Assembly (NCBI GenBank): GCA_017515635.1
Contig: JAFWFO010000024.1
Coordinates: 1-64,000 of the forward strand
Direction of reading: 5' to 3'
Source: Selenomonadaceae bacterium
Lineage (GTDB): Bacteria; Bacillota; Negativicutes; Selenomonadales; Selenomonadaceae
Length of the DNA stretch: 64,000 nucleotides
Part shown: piece after piece, positions 24,103 through 33,310 of the stretch
Position numbering within the stretch: the stretch's first letter is position 1
How the letters are laid out: every line of letters begins with the position of its first letter
Program-made: the position numbers and the translations under genes
The notes under the pieces: model-generated
Told to the model about the DNA's origin: nothing
What the model saw: only the letters and a program-made list of their open reading frames with translations
Database searches by the model: none

Positions 24103-24855
24103 TCAACCCCTGAAGATTCGGCGAAGTTCGACAATGGCGTCGTAATCGGCAACATCGGAGCTTATCGGCGTGACGGAGACGAAACCTTGATTGACGGCGT
24201 AAAGGTCGGTGCCGTCGTCCGCGTCAATGTCGCAAGCAGTCCCGCCGATTCGGAAATAAGCGCGTCCCTCGTTGTCGGTGCGGCTCGTGAAAGCGTTAAT
24301 GTAATCGCGGCGTCCCATGCGTGTGCCCGCGAATTCGGCTTTGCCTGCGCGGAATTTTTTCGGGAAATTTATGTTGTGCAGAAAAGGTTCTTGCGTGACG
24401 GACAAAATTTTTTCCATGTAGCAGACGGTTACTTCCGCCACCGTATCGAAAGAAATTTCCGATTTGCTGTCACGCGACACGGCAAACGACGGGATAAAAT
24501 GCAGAAAACCTTCCAGAGCTGCGCCGACGGTGCCCGAATAAATTATATCGGTCGCCAAATTTGCGCCGTCGTTTATGCCGGAAATTACCGCGTCAAATTT
24601 TTGGTCGGTCATACCTTCGAGATAAATTTTCACGCAATCGGTCGGCGTCCCGTCGAAAGTCCACGCTTCAAAGTCTGGATTGTCGAAACGTTTATATTCA
24701 ATTTCGCGCAGGACGCTTAAAGCATGAGCCATGCCGCTTTGCTGGTTCATCGGTGCGGCAATCACAACGTCAAAGCCGCGATTTTTCAGCGCACGAGCCA
24801 TAGCCCACAATCCTTCGCCGTGAATTCCGTCGTCGTTCGTCAATAAAATTTTCAA
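24103..24855 (-). CDS. surE: 5'/3'-nucleotidase SurE
   Basis: A 250-residue metal-dependent nucleotidase that dephosphorylates nucleoside monophosphates. Motifs: MKILLTNDDGIHGEG at the N-terminus (paired Asp metal ligands), APMNQQSGMAHAL, FDGTPTDCV and SGINDGANL. I chose TTG 24855 as the start because AGAGGTGA sits seven bases upstream; a GTG nine bases earlier would use part of that site. ftsY ends 21 bases upstream. Length and motifs are normal. Confidence 0.93.
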   Translation of the reverse strand: MKILLTNDDGIHGEGLWAMARALKNRGFDVVIAAPMNQQSGMAHALSVLREIEYKRFDNPDFEAWTFDGTPTDCVKIYLEGMTDQKFDAVISGINDGANLATDIIYSGTVGAALEGFLHFIPSFAVSRDSKSEISFDTVAEVTVCYMEKILSVTQEPFLHNINFPKKFRAGKAEFAGTRMGRRDYINAFTSRTDNEGRAYFRIGGTACDIDADDGTDLYAVNQGFVSVTPISSDVADYDAIVELRRIFRG

Positions 24856-24876
24856 ATGTATCACCTCTAAAGTTGC

Positions 24877-25788
24877 TCACAGTCCGAAAAGAGCGTCGGC
24901 AAATTCTTTCGCGTTGAACGGGCGCAGGTCGTCGAGTCGTTCGCCAACGCCAATCCATTTGACGGGAATGTTGAGCTGTTCTTTTATGCCGATAATCATG
25001 CCGCCTTTTGCCGTGCCGTCAAGTTTCGTCAAAACAATTCCCGTAATGCCCGCGGTCTGCGAAAACAATTCGGCTTGACGGAGCGCATTTTGTCCGGTCG
25101 TGGCGTCGAGCACCAATAAAACTTCATGCGGCGCGCCGGGAATGCCCTTGCCGAGTATGCGGTTAATTTTTTTGAGTTCTTCCATCAAGTTGTATTTGTT
25201 CTGCAAGCGTCCCGCCGTGTCGACAAGCAAGACATCAATATTTTGTGCGACTGCGGAACGTGCGGCGTCGAGTGCCACGCTTGACGGGTTTGAGCGTTCG
25301 GAATGTTTGATAAACGCCGCGCCCGTTCGTTGTGCCCAAACTTCGAGTTGATCAATCGCGCCCGCACGGAAAGTATCAGCCGCCGCCATCATGACGGATT
25401 TGCCCTGCGCGGAGTAATACGAAGCGAGTTTGCCGATTGTGGTTGTCTTGCCCGCGCCGTTTACGCCGATCATCAAAATCACGTGCGGCGGAGTGACGTT
25501 GATTGAAGTGCTTTCCTCTTCGGTGAGAATTTCGCGAATCTGATTCGACAAAAAAATTTTCACGTCTTCGGGCGAATTTATTTCCGCACGGCGGACACCT
25601 TTTCGCAAACCCGCGATAAGTTTTTCGGTCGTCGTCATGCCCACATCGCTTGTTATCAAAGTTTCTTCCAGCTCGTCAATCAACGCGTCGTCAATCTTCG
25701 TCGAGCCGTGAAGAATTTCGTCAATCTTGTCAATGAATTTTTCGCGAGTTTTGGTCAAGCCCGCTTTGAGTCGGTCAAAGAATCCCAT
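24877..25788 (-). CDS. ftsY: Signal recognition particle receptor FtsY
   Basis: A 303-residue SRP GTPase that docks ribosome-SRP complexes on the membrane. The N domain covers about 1-90; the G domain has GVNGAGKTTTIGKLA (G1), AADTFRAGAIDQLE, VDTAGRLQ (G3) and TKLDGTAKGG (G4 and the following loop). The acidic A domain seen in E. coli is absent, as usual in Firmicutes. ATG 25788 has GGAGGTGTCGGC in front. Heads a minus-strand cluster with surE. Confidence 0.95.
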   Translation of the reverse strand: MGFFDRLKAGLTKTREKFIDKIDEILHGSTKIDDALIDELEETLITSDVGMTTTEKLIAGLRKGVRRAEINSPEDVKIFLSNQIREILTEEESTSINVTPPHVILMIGVNGAGKTTTIGKLASYYSAQGKSVMMAAADTFRAGAIDQLEVWAQRTGAAFIKHSERSNPSSVALDAARSAVAQNIDVLLVDTAGRLQNKYNLMEELKKINRILGKGIPGAPHEVLLVLDATTGQNALRQAELFSQTAGITGIVLTKLDGTAKGGMIIGIKEQLNIPVKWIGVGERLDDLRPFNAKEFADALFGL

Positions 25789-25840
25789 GCCGACACCTCC
25801 TTTAAATTTATTGTAGCAGATTATAAATCGTTCCCGCAAC

Positions 25841-25872
25841 AAAAAAATCCCCAACGCGTTTGTCGGGGACTT
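25841..25872. terminator. Terminator between the LPP20-like gene and ftsY
   Basis: TCCCCAAC/GTCGGGGA stem (25848-25869, one mismatch, loop GCGTTT), with seven T on the minus strand and five T on the plus strand. Confidence 0.8.
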
Positions 25873-25894
25873 TTTGCGTTTCGTTGTAAAAATT

Positions 25895-27013
25895 TCATTC
25901 GTCGAACAGGAAAACAACTTTCAGTTCGGGCAGGAATTTTGTCGCATGATTTTCAATCAAAACGCGATTCGAGTCGGGAACTTCGAGCACGGGATTACTG
26001 TTGAAATTTTCAACTGCGGTCGCCTTCACGACAAGCGGATTTTCGCCTGCGCGCTGGACGCTGTCAACGTTGCTGACGTAATCGGCCATACCCATTTCGA
26101 TAATTTTGTCTATGTCAAGATTTTTGTGGCCGTAAATTTTCGTGCCGTTGGAATTTTTAACGACGGGGCTCATGACGGGCTGAAGTTCCAAACCGCGGCA
26201 ATCAATGACCAAACCGGTGTAGTCGCCTTTCGCCAAAGACGCGTATTCGGAAACGGTTCTGCGAACTTTTTTGTTAATCTGATCTTCGTAAGACACGGGT
26301 GCGGCGGCAGTCTGTGACCAAGCTTCACCGGTCGCGAAAATTTTCAAATTGTCGAAGTCAAAATTTCCTGCGGACAGACGCGAAAGCGGCGGTTTCGACG
26401 GATCAATTCGCGGTTGCGTCGGGATAAAAGTTTCTCCGTCGCGCACGCCGGTATTTCTGTTGGGTTGTGCGACAACTTCAAGTCTGTTTCTCAATGGCGT
26501 GGTCGGATCGTATTGTTGAATGGACGGATCGATTTCGTAATCGGGTTCGGGGAACGGCTCAATGGTTTCGTTTTTTTCAAAGACAGCACCGGCCAATGAA
26601 TCTTTCACGCCGAAAATCGGAACTTGCATGACGACTTCGCAAGTGCCGTCGCTCAAAAATTTTTCTTCAAGGACACGTGCGCCTTGAATCGTTGCCGAAA
26701 CACGCGTCTTAACTACGTCCTTTGTCGTCAACATTTTTTCGACGGTCGTTTCGGCGTCGACGCGCACACCGTTGACAACTTCCGCCATCTTTCGGTAAGC
26801 GTCCGCCCGTGCCGCTTTGGAAGCAAGACCTTCGGCCTGCGTGCGATTGACGGCGTCAGTCGGGGCAAGTCCCACGCCGCGAACGGTGATGACTTTCTGC
26901 GACCAGTTCACGCCCTCGACAAAATCAGTCGCAGGTGCTGCCGAAACTCCCGCACTTGCAGCGAACAAAACTGCCGCCGTTGCCAGTGCTCCAAAAATCT
27001 TTGGAAGTTTCAT
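25895..27013 (-). CDS. Exported LPP20/FlgT-like protein
   Basis: A 372-residue protein. Residues 1-25 are a signal peptide (KLPKIFGALATAAVLFAAS, ending GVSA). Residues 38-140 have the LPP20/FlgT-N layout: ITVRGVGLAP, an Ala-rich helix (AEGLASKAARADAYRKMAE) and a beta strand pair (CEVVMQVPIFG). A Pro-rich linker follows, then a second globular part with TGLVIDCRGLELQPVMSP, typical of this family's C-terminal domain. ATG 27013 has GGAGAGTG upstream. Related in its N-domain to the protein at 10306-11163. Proteins of this group are found near flagellar or envelope genes; the exact role is unknown. Confidence 0.75.
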   Translation of the reverse strand: MKLPKIFGALATAAVLFAASAGVSAAPATDFVEGVNWSQKVITVRGVGLAPTDAVNRTQAEGLASKAARADAYRKMAEVVNGVRVDAETTVEKMLTTKDVVKTRVSATIQGARVLEEKFLSDGTCEVVMQVPIFGVKDSLAGAVFEKNETIEPFPEPDYEIDPSIQQYDPTTPLRNRLEVVAQPNRNTGVRDGETFIPTQPRIDPSKPPLSRLSAGNFDFDNLKIFATGEAWSQTAAAPVSYEDQINKKVRRTVSEYASLAKGDYTGLVIDCRGLELQPVMSPVVKNSNGTKIYGHKNLDIDKIIEMGMADYVSNVDSVQRAGENPLVVKATAVENFNSNPVLEVPDSNRVLIENHATKFLPELKVVFLFDE

Positions 27014-27085
27014 TTCAATCACTCTCCTTTGAAAAAAAATTTACCATTGACAAATTAAATCCGTCTTAGCCGTCGAAAAAGTTTT

Positions 27086-28324
27086 TCACGGTTGCAACAG
27101 CGTTTCAAACGTCAAAAAAATATCGTCGGAAGCGCGCTCCAAAATTTTTTTTATGAACGCGTTGGTATGATCTGCCGAACTCACAAACCAATTCGTCAAC
27201 GTCAACAAATCTTCTTTTGTCTTGAAATTTTGTTGCTCCGCCGCGAACATCAGCAGTTCAAAAATTTTGTAACTCGCCACGAAGACGCCGAAATTTTTTG
27301 CAATGCTCTTTTCGTGTCGCCACGGATAGCAATTCAAAAATAATTCATTGACGAGATAATTTTCCAAGAAGGACGAGCGACGCGCAAAAAAATCTTTCAG
27401 CTTGTCGGCAAGGCGAACGTAATTTTCGGCGATTGCAACGGCAGAAACTTGCCCGTGCGCGTCGGGGACAATGCCGAGCGTTTTGGCAACCATGACGAGA
27501 AATTTTCTGTCGCTACCCAATTTTGTTCCGCCGTAAAGTGTTTCGAGTAATTCCAGTAACAACTCGACAAATTTTTTCGCGTCGAATTGAATCGTCGCCA
27601 ACATGTGCGGCACCTGCTCCGCCAAAAATTTTTTCGATTCGTAAGCGGCAATTAATTTTTTCAACGCATCGAACTTATCGGAGGATTCTGAGTTTTTGTT
27701 TGTAATTATTTCGTCAAACTTGTCCAAAAAAAATCCCAGCACGATTAATCTTTGGTCGATTGTCAGTGTGCGTTCCTGCAAAATTGAAATCATCGCGATT
27801 TGAATTTCGAGCATGTGTTCGGCAAAACCTTCCGTTGTGTTGACGGGCGCAATACCGATTTTGCATCCGTTGGAGTGAACTTTTTCCGACACTTTGACGA
27901 ACTCAAATTGCATCGGCTCTTCGTTGAACAAAATCATTTCCGCCGCCACGGGGCACGTTAAGCCCAGCGAACGCTCAAAAAATTTCCCGAAATTCAAACT
28001 GCGGCGCGGGAACGTCGAACATGTCACGGACAAAAATTCTTCGCCGTATTTGAGTTGCAGGCGACACAATTTTTTTTCGTTCAGGAACGGACAATCTCCG
28101 TTGTCATGCATTTTTACAAGATGTTCCTTGCGTTCGTCGTTAAAAGTCATGTGCGACAAAATTTCTGCGGACTCGGATTCGGGCTTGATTTGCGAATATT
28201 GCTCGTAAGTTTTTTCGTCGATAAAAACATTCCAGCCCCTGCAACAACGGGCGTTGCATTTTGAGCCGTCGCATTTAAATTTTTCGACGTACCGGGGTTG
28301 AAAGTACAAATATTTTTTCTGCAT
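27086..28324 (-). CDS. Flagellin lysine-N-methylase family protein (FliB-like)
   Basis: A 412-residue protein with the FliB layout: FQPRYVEKFKCDGSKCNARC near the N-terminus (C18, C23, C27, C28) and further cysteines in DCPFLN, KLCRLQ and VTCSTFPRR, a pattern expected to bind an iron-sulfur cluster. FliB transfers methyl groups to lysines of flagellin. No flagellin gene lies in the window. ATG 28324 has GGAGG upstream and its own promoter, divergent from dprA. Cysteine cluster and length support the family; the target protein is inferred. Confidence 0.8.
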   Translation of the reverse strand: MQKKYLYFQPRYVEKFKCDGSKCNARCCRGWNVFIDEKTYEQYSQIKPESESAEILSHMTFNDERKEHLVKMHDNGDCPFLNEKKLCRLQLKYGEEFLSVTCSTFPRRSLNFGKFFERSLGLTCPVAAEMILFNEEPMQFEFVKVSEKVHSNGCKIGIAPVNTTEGFAEHMLEIQIAMISILQERTLTIDQRLIVLGFFLDKFDEIITNKNSESSDKFDALKKLIAAYESKKFLAEQVPHMLATIQFDAKKFVELLLELLETLYGGTKLGSDRKFLVMVAKTLGIVPDAHGQVSAVAIAENYVRLADKLKDFFARRSSFLENYLVNELFLNCYPWRHEKSIAKNFGVFVASYKIFELLMFAAEQQNFKTKEDLLTLTNWFVSSADHTNAFIKKILERASDDIFLTFETLLQP

Positions 28325-28352
28325 GAAATGCCTCCGCGAAAAATTTTCTGTC

Positions 28353-28381
28353 AGTTTAACACGGGCAAAAAAATTTGTCAC
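28353..28381 (-). promoter_or_regulatory. Promoter of fliB-like gene
   Basis: Minus strand: -35 GTGACA (28381-28376), 17-base spacer, -10 TAAACT (28358-28353). Confidence 0.5.
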
Positions 28382-28396
28382 TTGACGGCGAAAAAT

Positions 28397-28424
28397 TTGC
28401 ACGAAAAATTTTTTGTGGTATTAT
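28397..28424 (+). promoter_or_regulatory. Promoter of the dprA-topA-trmFO-hslVU operon
   Basis: -35 TTGCAC (28397-28402), 16-base spacer, -10 TATTAT (28419-28424), 22 bases before the dprA ATG. It is back to back with the fliB promoter. Confidence 0.6.
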
Positions 28425-28446
28425 ACGGCGCGGGAGGGCGGCGGTC

Positions 28447-29598
28447 ATGGATAAATATTTCGTCGCGTCAATCGCCGGCGCGAATTCTTTGGGCAACAAA
28501 CGCGTTAAACGGCTCGTGGAATTTTTCGGCAGCGGACAGGCGGCGTGGACTGCCGAAGTCGCCGATTTAAAAAATTCGGGTTTGACGCCCAAAGCTTTGG
28601 AATATTTTATCGAGTGGCGACAAACTCATCCGGACGCGCCCGAACAGCTTGCCGAATACTGCCAACGAAAAAACTTCGGACTGTGCACTATTTTTGACGA
28701 AGATTATCCGCCGCTTCTAAAACAAATTTCTGTTCCGCCCGTGCTTTTTTATTATCGCGGCAAAATTTTTCCGGACGTTGAACGCGTGGGCATTGTCGGC
28801 ACGCGCAACAACACGGATTATGGCAAAGGCGTCGCGATTGCTCTCGGCAGAGAACTTGCGGCGACAGGTTTGACGGTTGTCAGCGGAGCGGCTCGCGGCA
28901 TTGACACTTTCGCACACACGGGCGCGCTTGAAACCGGTCGCACGGTCGCCGTTTTGGGGCAAGGGTTAAGCGTGCGCTGTTCGCGTGAAAAAGAAAAGTT
29001 GCTCGACCGAATTGCCGAAAACGGTCTTGTCATGAGCGAATTTTCTTTGAAGACCGTAGCGAACGAAGGCACCTTTGTAACGCGCAATCGAATCATCGCG
29101 GGACTTTGCCGCACGGTCATTGTCGTCGAAGCGGGCGAAAAAAGCGGCGCATTAAACACCGGCGATTGGGCAATTAGTAACGGTCGCGAAGTTTTGGTCG
29201 TACCCGGCAGCATTCATTGGAAAAAAAGCGTCGGCTGTCACAATTTGATTCGCGAAGGCGCAATTTTAATCAAGAACGCGCAGGACGTTTTGGAGTTTTA
29301 CAATTTGGACGTGCCGAAAAATTTTTCTTCGGAAATTGTCGACGCGAACATTCCCGATAAAAAAATTCCTGCAGATATTCCCGAAAAAGTTCCCGCAAAA
29401 AATTCCGTGCCGCCTGCAAATTTGTCTGTTGAAGCCGCGAAAATTTTTGAACTTATACCTTCGGGCGATTTTATCACGGGCGACGAAATTTTGAACGTTG
29501 CGGACGATATTGCGCCCAATGAACTTCCGAAAATTATTCTTGAACTGGATATAAAAGGTTACATTATCGAGGACGCGGGACGCTACACCCGCAAGTAA
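28447..29598 (+). CDS. dprA: DNA-processing protein DprA
   Basis: A 383-residue protein that loads RecA on incoming single-stranded DNA during transformation. An N-terminal SAM-like helical part is followed by the Rossmann domain: VGIVGTRNNTDYGK, VVSGAARGIDTFAH, AVLGQGL, NRIIAGL, VVEAGEKSGAL and VPGSIHWKKSVGCHNLIREG. A linker then leads to a C-terminal winged-helix (about 315-380). ATG 28447 has GGGAGGG upstream. First gene of the operon; dprA followed by topA and trmFO is a common Firmicute order. Confidence 0.95.
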   Translation: MDKYFVASIAGANSLGNKRVKRLVEFFGSGQAAWTAEVADLKNSGLTPKALEYFIEWRQTHPDAPEQLAEYCQRKNFGLCTIFDEDYPPLLKQISVPPVLFYYRGKIFPDVERVGIVGTRNNTDYGKGVAIALGRELAATGLTVVSGAARGIDTFAHTGALETGRTVAVLGQGLSVRCSREKEKLLDRIAENGLVMSEFSLKTVANEGTFVTRNRIIAGLCRTVIVVEAGEKSGALNTGDWAISNGREVLVVPGSIHWKKSVGCHNLIREGAILIKNAQDVLEFYNLDVPKNFSSEIVDANIPDKKIPADIPEKVPAKNSVPPANLSVEAAKIFELIPSGDFITGDEILNVADDIAPNELPKIILELDIKGYIIEDAGRYTRK

Positions 29599-29634
29599 AA
29601 GTTAGGAATTAGCTGAACAATGGAGGTTGAACGC

Positions 29635-31350
29635 GTGGCAAAGAAAACTTTGTTGAAGTCGGTGATTCTGGTCGAGAGCACGGCCAAGGCACGAACCTTG
29701 CGCAAATTCATCACTCGCAGTTTCGCCGTCTTGTCCACCGAAGGCTTTTTGAAGGACTTGCCCAAAAGCCGAATCGGTGTCGACGCCGAAAAAAATTATT
29801 CGCCCGATTACATCACCGTGCGCGGGCAAGGAACGCTTTTGGCTCAGCTCAAACGCGAAACGTTGAACGCTCGCCGAATTTTTTTAGCGACAAATCCGGA
29901 CGCTCGCGGAGAATTTTTGGCGCGGCAATGTTGCGATATTTTCGGCGTCAACCCGAAATCTTTTTGCAGATTGCGGCTCAACGAAATGACGCGTTCGGCG
30001 TTTAAGGAGGCTTTGGAAAATGCCTGCCCGATTGACGAAAATTTGGCGAATTCTTTCCAGGCGAAACAAATTCTGGACAAATTTGTCAGTCACCGCGTCG
30101 GAGAATATTTTGAGCGCAAAATTTATCGCGGCACGAAAGTCGGCAGATTTCGCGCAATGCTTTTGAAGTTAATCGCCAATCCGCCCGCGAAAAATATTTT
30201 GTCGCCGAAAGAAAAATTGACGCCCGAAACGTTGCAAGAAATTGCGTTCAAAGAGCTGAACTATTCGGCGGGACGCACGCGGCTTGTCGTCGAGCAACTT
30301 TACGAGGGAATTAAACTTGACGGCGAAGACGCGGGACTTGTGACTTATCCCGCCGCCGAAGAAATTTCCCTGTCGAGTGCAAATCGCAAGCCCGAAGACA
30401 TCAGAGAATTTCTAACCGATCATCAATTCAAGCTGTACAATTTGATTTACGCGTATTGTAACGGGCAGAAGTTTGGAACTTGCGAAACGACTGCCCCCGA
30501 CGACGCGAACTTAATGGCGGCTTTGGATTCTCTCGGCGTCGAGTGGGCGGAATATTACGCGGGCGGCATTTCCAGCTTGATTAAGCGAAAATATATCGTC
30601 AACGAAAATTCTCAATACACCGTCACCGAACTCGGTCATAAAGTTTTGGACGCGCTTAACGGTTTCTTCGACGAAGTTTTTTCCGCAGACGCTTACAACG
30701 CCGTCGCCGCGCAGATTCGTGACGTTGCGGCGGGCAAAATCAAAAAACTTGCCGTCATTGAAAATTACTGCGAAAAATTTAATCCCGCGTTCGATTCGGC
30801 GATGGCAACTTTGGGCGAAGATTCCGCGCCGATTAATGAACCCGTCGTTGAGTCGGATATTGTCTGCGAAAAATGCGGGCGCAAAATGATGATTCGACAC
30901 GGGCGTTACGGAATTTTTTTTGCGTGCCCCGGCTATCCCGAATGTAAAAATACAAAGCCGTTTTTCGAGACGCTTGAGCAAAATTGTCCGAAATGCGGCG
31001 CGAAACTTTTGAGCAGGTCGTTGCCACGCGGACGGAAATTTTATTGTTGCGAACACACGCCCGATTGTAATTTCATGACGTGGGACGAACCGCAGGCGAT
31101 TAACTGTCAGACTTGCGGCTCAACAATGTTCGTGCACAAATTCCGCGGTCGTGCGCCGATGTTTTATTGCGGCAACGAAAATTGCCCGACGCGGGCAAAT
31201 CACCCCGTCAACAAAATTTTGGCGGACATGCAGGCACGTGCCGAAATTCGTCGCGAACGTAAAGAAAAACTTGCGGCAAAAGCGGCTGAAAAATCAGCTG
31301 AACCTGCAAAGTCAACGAAACCTGCGCGGAAAAAATCGAGGGCAAAATAA
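29635..31350 (+). CDS. TopA-like protein with degenerate catalytic site
   Basis: A 571-residue protein at the standard topA position, clearly descended from DNA topoisomerase I: VILVESTAKARTLRKF (10-25), LKDLPKSRIGVDAEKNYSP, QAKQILDKFV, VEQLYEGI, DHQFKLYNLIY, and C-terminal C4 zinc fingers from C411 to about 520. Key positions are altered. The Toprim motif D-x-D-R-E-G-E reads NPDARGE (87-93), losing two acidic ligands. GLITYMRTDS reads GLVTYPAAEE (234-243): Tyr238 is kept but the Arg is lost. GLSAGRVQS reads GTKVGRFRA. It is roughly 120 residues shorter than usual TopA. Probably not an active relaxase; it may bind DNA or regulate. GTG 29635 has GGAGG upstream. Confidence 0.85.
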   Translation: MAKKTLLKSVILVESTAKARTLRKFITRSFAVLSTEGFLKDLPKSRIGVDAEKNYSPDYITVRGQGTLLAQLKRETLNARRIFLATNPDARGEFLARQCCDIFGVNPKSFCRLRLNEMTRSAFKEALENACPIDENLANSFQAKQILDKFVSHRVGEYFERKIYRGTKVGRFRAMLLKLIANPPAKNILSPKEKLTPETLQEIAFKELNYSAGRTRLVVEQLYEGIKLDGEDAGLVTYPAAEEISLSSANRKPEDIREFLTDHQFKLYNLIYAYCNGQKFGTCETTAPDDANLMAALDSLGVEWAEYYAGGISSLIKRKYIVNENSQYTVTELGHKVLDALNGFFDEVFSADAYNAVAAQIRDVAAGKIKKLAVIENYCEKFNPAFDSAMATLGEDSAPINEPVVESDIVCEKCGRKMMIRHGRYGIFFACPGYPECKNTKPFFETLEQNCPKCGAKLLSRSLPRGRKFYCCEHTPDCNFMTWDEPQAINCQTCGSTMFVHKFRGRAPMFYCGNENCPTRANHPVNKILADMQARAEIRRERKEKLAAKAAEKSAEPAKSTKPARKKSRAK

Positions 31351-31387
31351 TTTTGGCGGACGTTAAAAAATTTTCGGAGGCTACAAT

Positions 31388-32698
31388 TTGAAAGTTCACA
31401 TTATCGGGGCGGGACTTGCCGGCTCGGAAGCGGCGTGGCAGGTCGCGAAACGCGGCGTTGAAGTCGTCTTGCACGAAATGCGCCCGAAAAAATTTTCTCC
31501 CGCACACAAGACCGCAAATTTCGCCGAACTCGTCTGCAGTAATTCACTTCGGGCGGCGGGCTTGACGAATGCTGTCGGCGTACTCAAAGAGGAAATGCGT
31601 CAACTTGATTCGGCAATTATGTCTGCGGCGGACGCGGCGAAAATTCCTGCGGGCGGTGCGTTGGCGGTTGACCGTGAAGAATTCGGCAAACTCGTCACCG
31701 AAAAAATTAAATCCGTTGCCAACGTCGTCGAAGAGGAAATCACAAGCCTTGAAAATTTTTCGGACGACGTGACGATTATCGCCAGTGGTCCTTTGACGGA
31801 TGGCGCACTTGCTGACGAAATTAAACGGCTCACGAGCGGCGACGATTTTTATTTCTACGACGCGGCGGCTCCGATTGTAACCGTTGATTCGATTGATTTC
31901 GGCAAGGCGTTCAAAGCTTCGCGCTACGGCAAGGGCGACGACGACGCTTATATCAACTGTCCCATGACTCGCGACGAATATTTGACTTTCCGCGCAGAAT
32001 TAATTGCCGCCGAAAAAACTAAGCCGCACGAATTCGAAACGGAAATTTTTTTCGAGGGTTGCTTACCCGTAGAAGTTTTGGCGGCTCGCGGCGAAGACAC
32101 AATGCGTTTCGGAAATTTGAAACCGGTCGGACTGCCTGACCCGCGCACGGGACAAATTCCCTATGCCGTCGTTCAGTTGCGGCAAGATAATCGGGCGGCG
32201 ACGCTTTACAATCTCGTCGGCTTCCAAACACATTTGACGTGGCCGGAACAACGGCGCGTCTTCCGCATGATACCGGGACTTGAGGCGGCGGAATTTGTGC
32301 GTTACGGCGTCATGCACCGAAACACGTTTATAAATTCGCCGAAACTTTTATCACCGACATTTCAGCTGAAATCTGCGCCGAAAATATTTTTTGCGGGACA
32401 AATCACGGGCGTTGAAGGTTATGTCGAATCTGCGGCTTCGGGACTTGTCGCGGGCATCAACGCGGCTCGACTTGCGAAAAATTTGGAGCCGTTAATTTTC
32501 CCGCCGACGACTTGTCACGGAGCTTTGGCGAATTACATCACCACGGCGGACGAAAAAAATTTCCAGCCAATGAATGTGACTTTCGGATTGTTGCCGCCGT
32601 TGGAAGGACGCACGCCGAAAAAATTCCGCAAAGAAAAATTGGCTACGCGGGCACTCGACGATTTGAAAATTTTCTGTAACGAAACGGAGTTGATATAA
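31388..32698 (+). CDS. trmFO: Methylenetetrahydrofolate-tRNA (uracil-5-)-methyltransferase
   Basis: A 436-residue FAD- and folate-dependent enzyme forming m5U54 in the tRNA T-loop. The FAD site is [16 protein letters not shown] at the N-terminus; [23 protein letters not shown] (catalytic-region cysteine), [10 protein letters not shown] and [11 protein letters not shown] are family hallmarks. Starts at TTG 31388 behind CGGAGG. Its stop directly abuts the hslV ATG. All expected motifs are present. Confidence 0.95.
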   Translation: MKVHIIGAGLAGSEAAWQVAKRGVEVVLHEMRPKKFSPAHKTANFAELVCSNSLRAAGLTNAVGVLKEEMRQLDSAIMSAADAAKIPAGGALAVDREEFGKLVTEKIKSVANVVEEEITSLENFSDDVTIIASGPLTDGALADEIKRLTSGDDFYFYDAAAPIVTVDSIDFGKAFKASRYGKGDDDAYINCPMTRDEYLTFRAELIAAEKTKPHEFETEIFFEGCLPVEVLAARGEDTMRFGNLKPVGLPDPRTGQIPYAVVQLRQDNRAATLYNLVGFQTHLTWPEQRRVFRMIPGLEAAEFVRYGVMHRNTFINSPKLLSPTFQLKSAPKIFFAGQITGVEGYVESAASGLVAGINAARLAKNLEPLIFPPTTCHGALANYITTADEKNFQPMNVTFGLLPPLEGRTPKKFRKEKLATRALDDLKIFCNETELI

Positions 32699-33235
32699 AT
32701 GGAATTTCATGCAACAACAATAGTCGCCGTTAAGCGCGGCGGCAAAGTGGCAATCGCGGGCGACGGGCAAGTTACTTTCGGAAACTCAACCGTCATGAAG
32801 TCCACGGCAAAAAAAGTTCGCCGACTTTATCACGACAAAATTATCGCGGGCTTTGCAGGCTCGGTTGCCGACGCCTTCACCCTGTTTGAAAAGTTCGAGG
32901 AGAAACTTGAATCGACGCACGGGCATCTTATGCGGGCAGCAGTCGCATTGGCAAAAGATTGGCGCACGGATAAAATTTTGCGTCGACTGGAAGCTTTGCT
33001 TTTGGTCGCGGACAAAGACACAATTTTGTTACTTTCGGGCAACGGTGAAGTCATTGAGCCTGACGGAGATGTTGCGGCAATCGGTTCGGGCGGATTTTAC
33101 GCGTTGGCGGCGGCACGGGCTTTGACTGCTCATACCGAAATGACCGCGCCCGAAATTGCAAAAGAGGCACTGTCAATCGCGGCGGATATTTGCGTCTTCA
33201 CGAATCAAAATATAATCGTCGAAGAATTGGATTGA
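32699..33235 (+). CDS. hslV: ATP-dependent protease subunit HslV (ClpQ)
   Basis: A 178-residue proteasome-like peptidase. The N-terminus reads [13 protein letters not shown]; the nucleophile is the Thr exposed after removal of the short propeptide. [18 protein letters not shown] and [14 protein letters not shown] are the usual HslV segments. It forms a double hexamer and works with HslU, encoded next. It starts immediately after the trmFO stop. A family A heptad repeat separates it from hslU. Confidence 0.95.
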   Translation: MEFHATTIVAVKRGGKVAIAGDGQVTFGNSTVMKSTAKKVRRLYHDKIIAGFAGSVADAFTLFEKFEEKLESTHGHLMRAAVALAKDWRTDKILRRLEALLLVADKDTILLLSGNGEVIEPDGDVAAIGSGGFYALAAARALTAHTEMTAPEIAKEALSIAADICVFTNQNIIVEELD

Positions 33236-33290
33236 GCTTTTAAGCTGTAAGCTTTAAGCTTTGAGCTTTGAGCTTTGAGCTTTAAGCTAA
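33236..33290. repeat. Intergenic 7-bp-unit tandem repeat, family A, between hslV and hslU
   Basis: Seven AGCTTTR-type heptamers. The core 33250-33281 is identical over 32 bases to 3276-3245 (minus strand) upstream of the CofE-like gene, and in both places the array runs into an ACAACGGAGG ribosome site in the same orientation. Confidence 0.85.
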
Positions 33291-33310
33291 AACAACGGAG
33301 GACAAATTCT

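Noticed and set aside
32699..32740. HslV lacking an N-terminal nucleophile because Thr is not residue 2
   Set aside because: Firmicute HslV/ClpQ proteins often have a short FHA-type propeptide before the nucleophile; MEFHA-TT fits that pattern.
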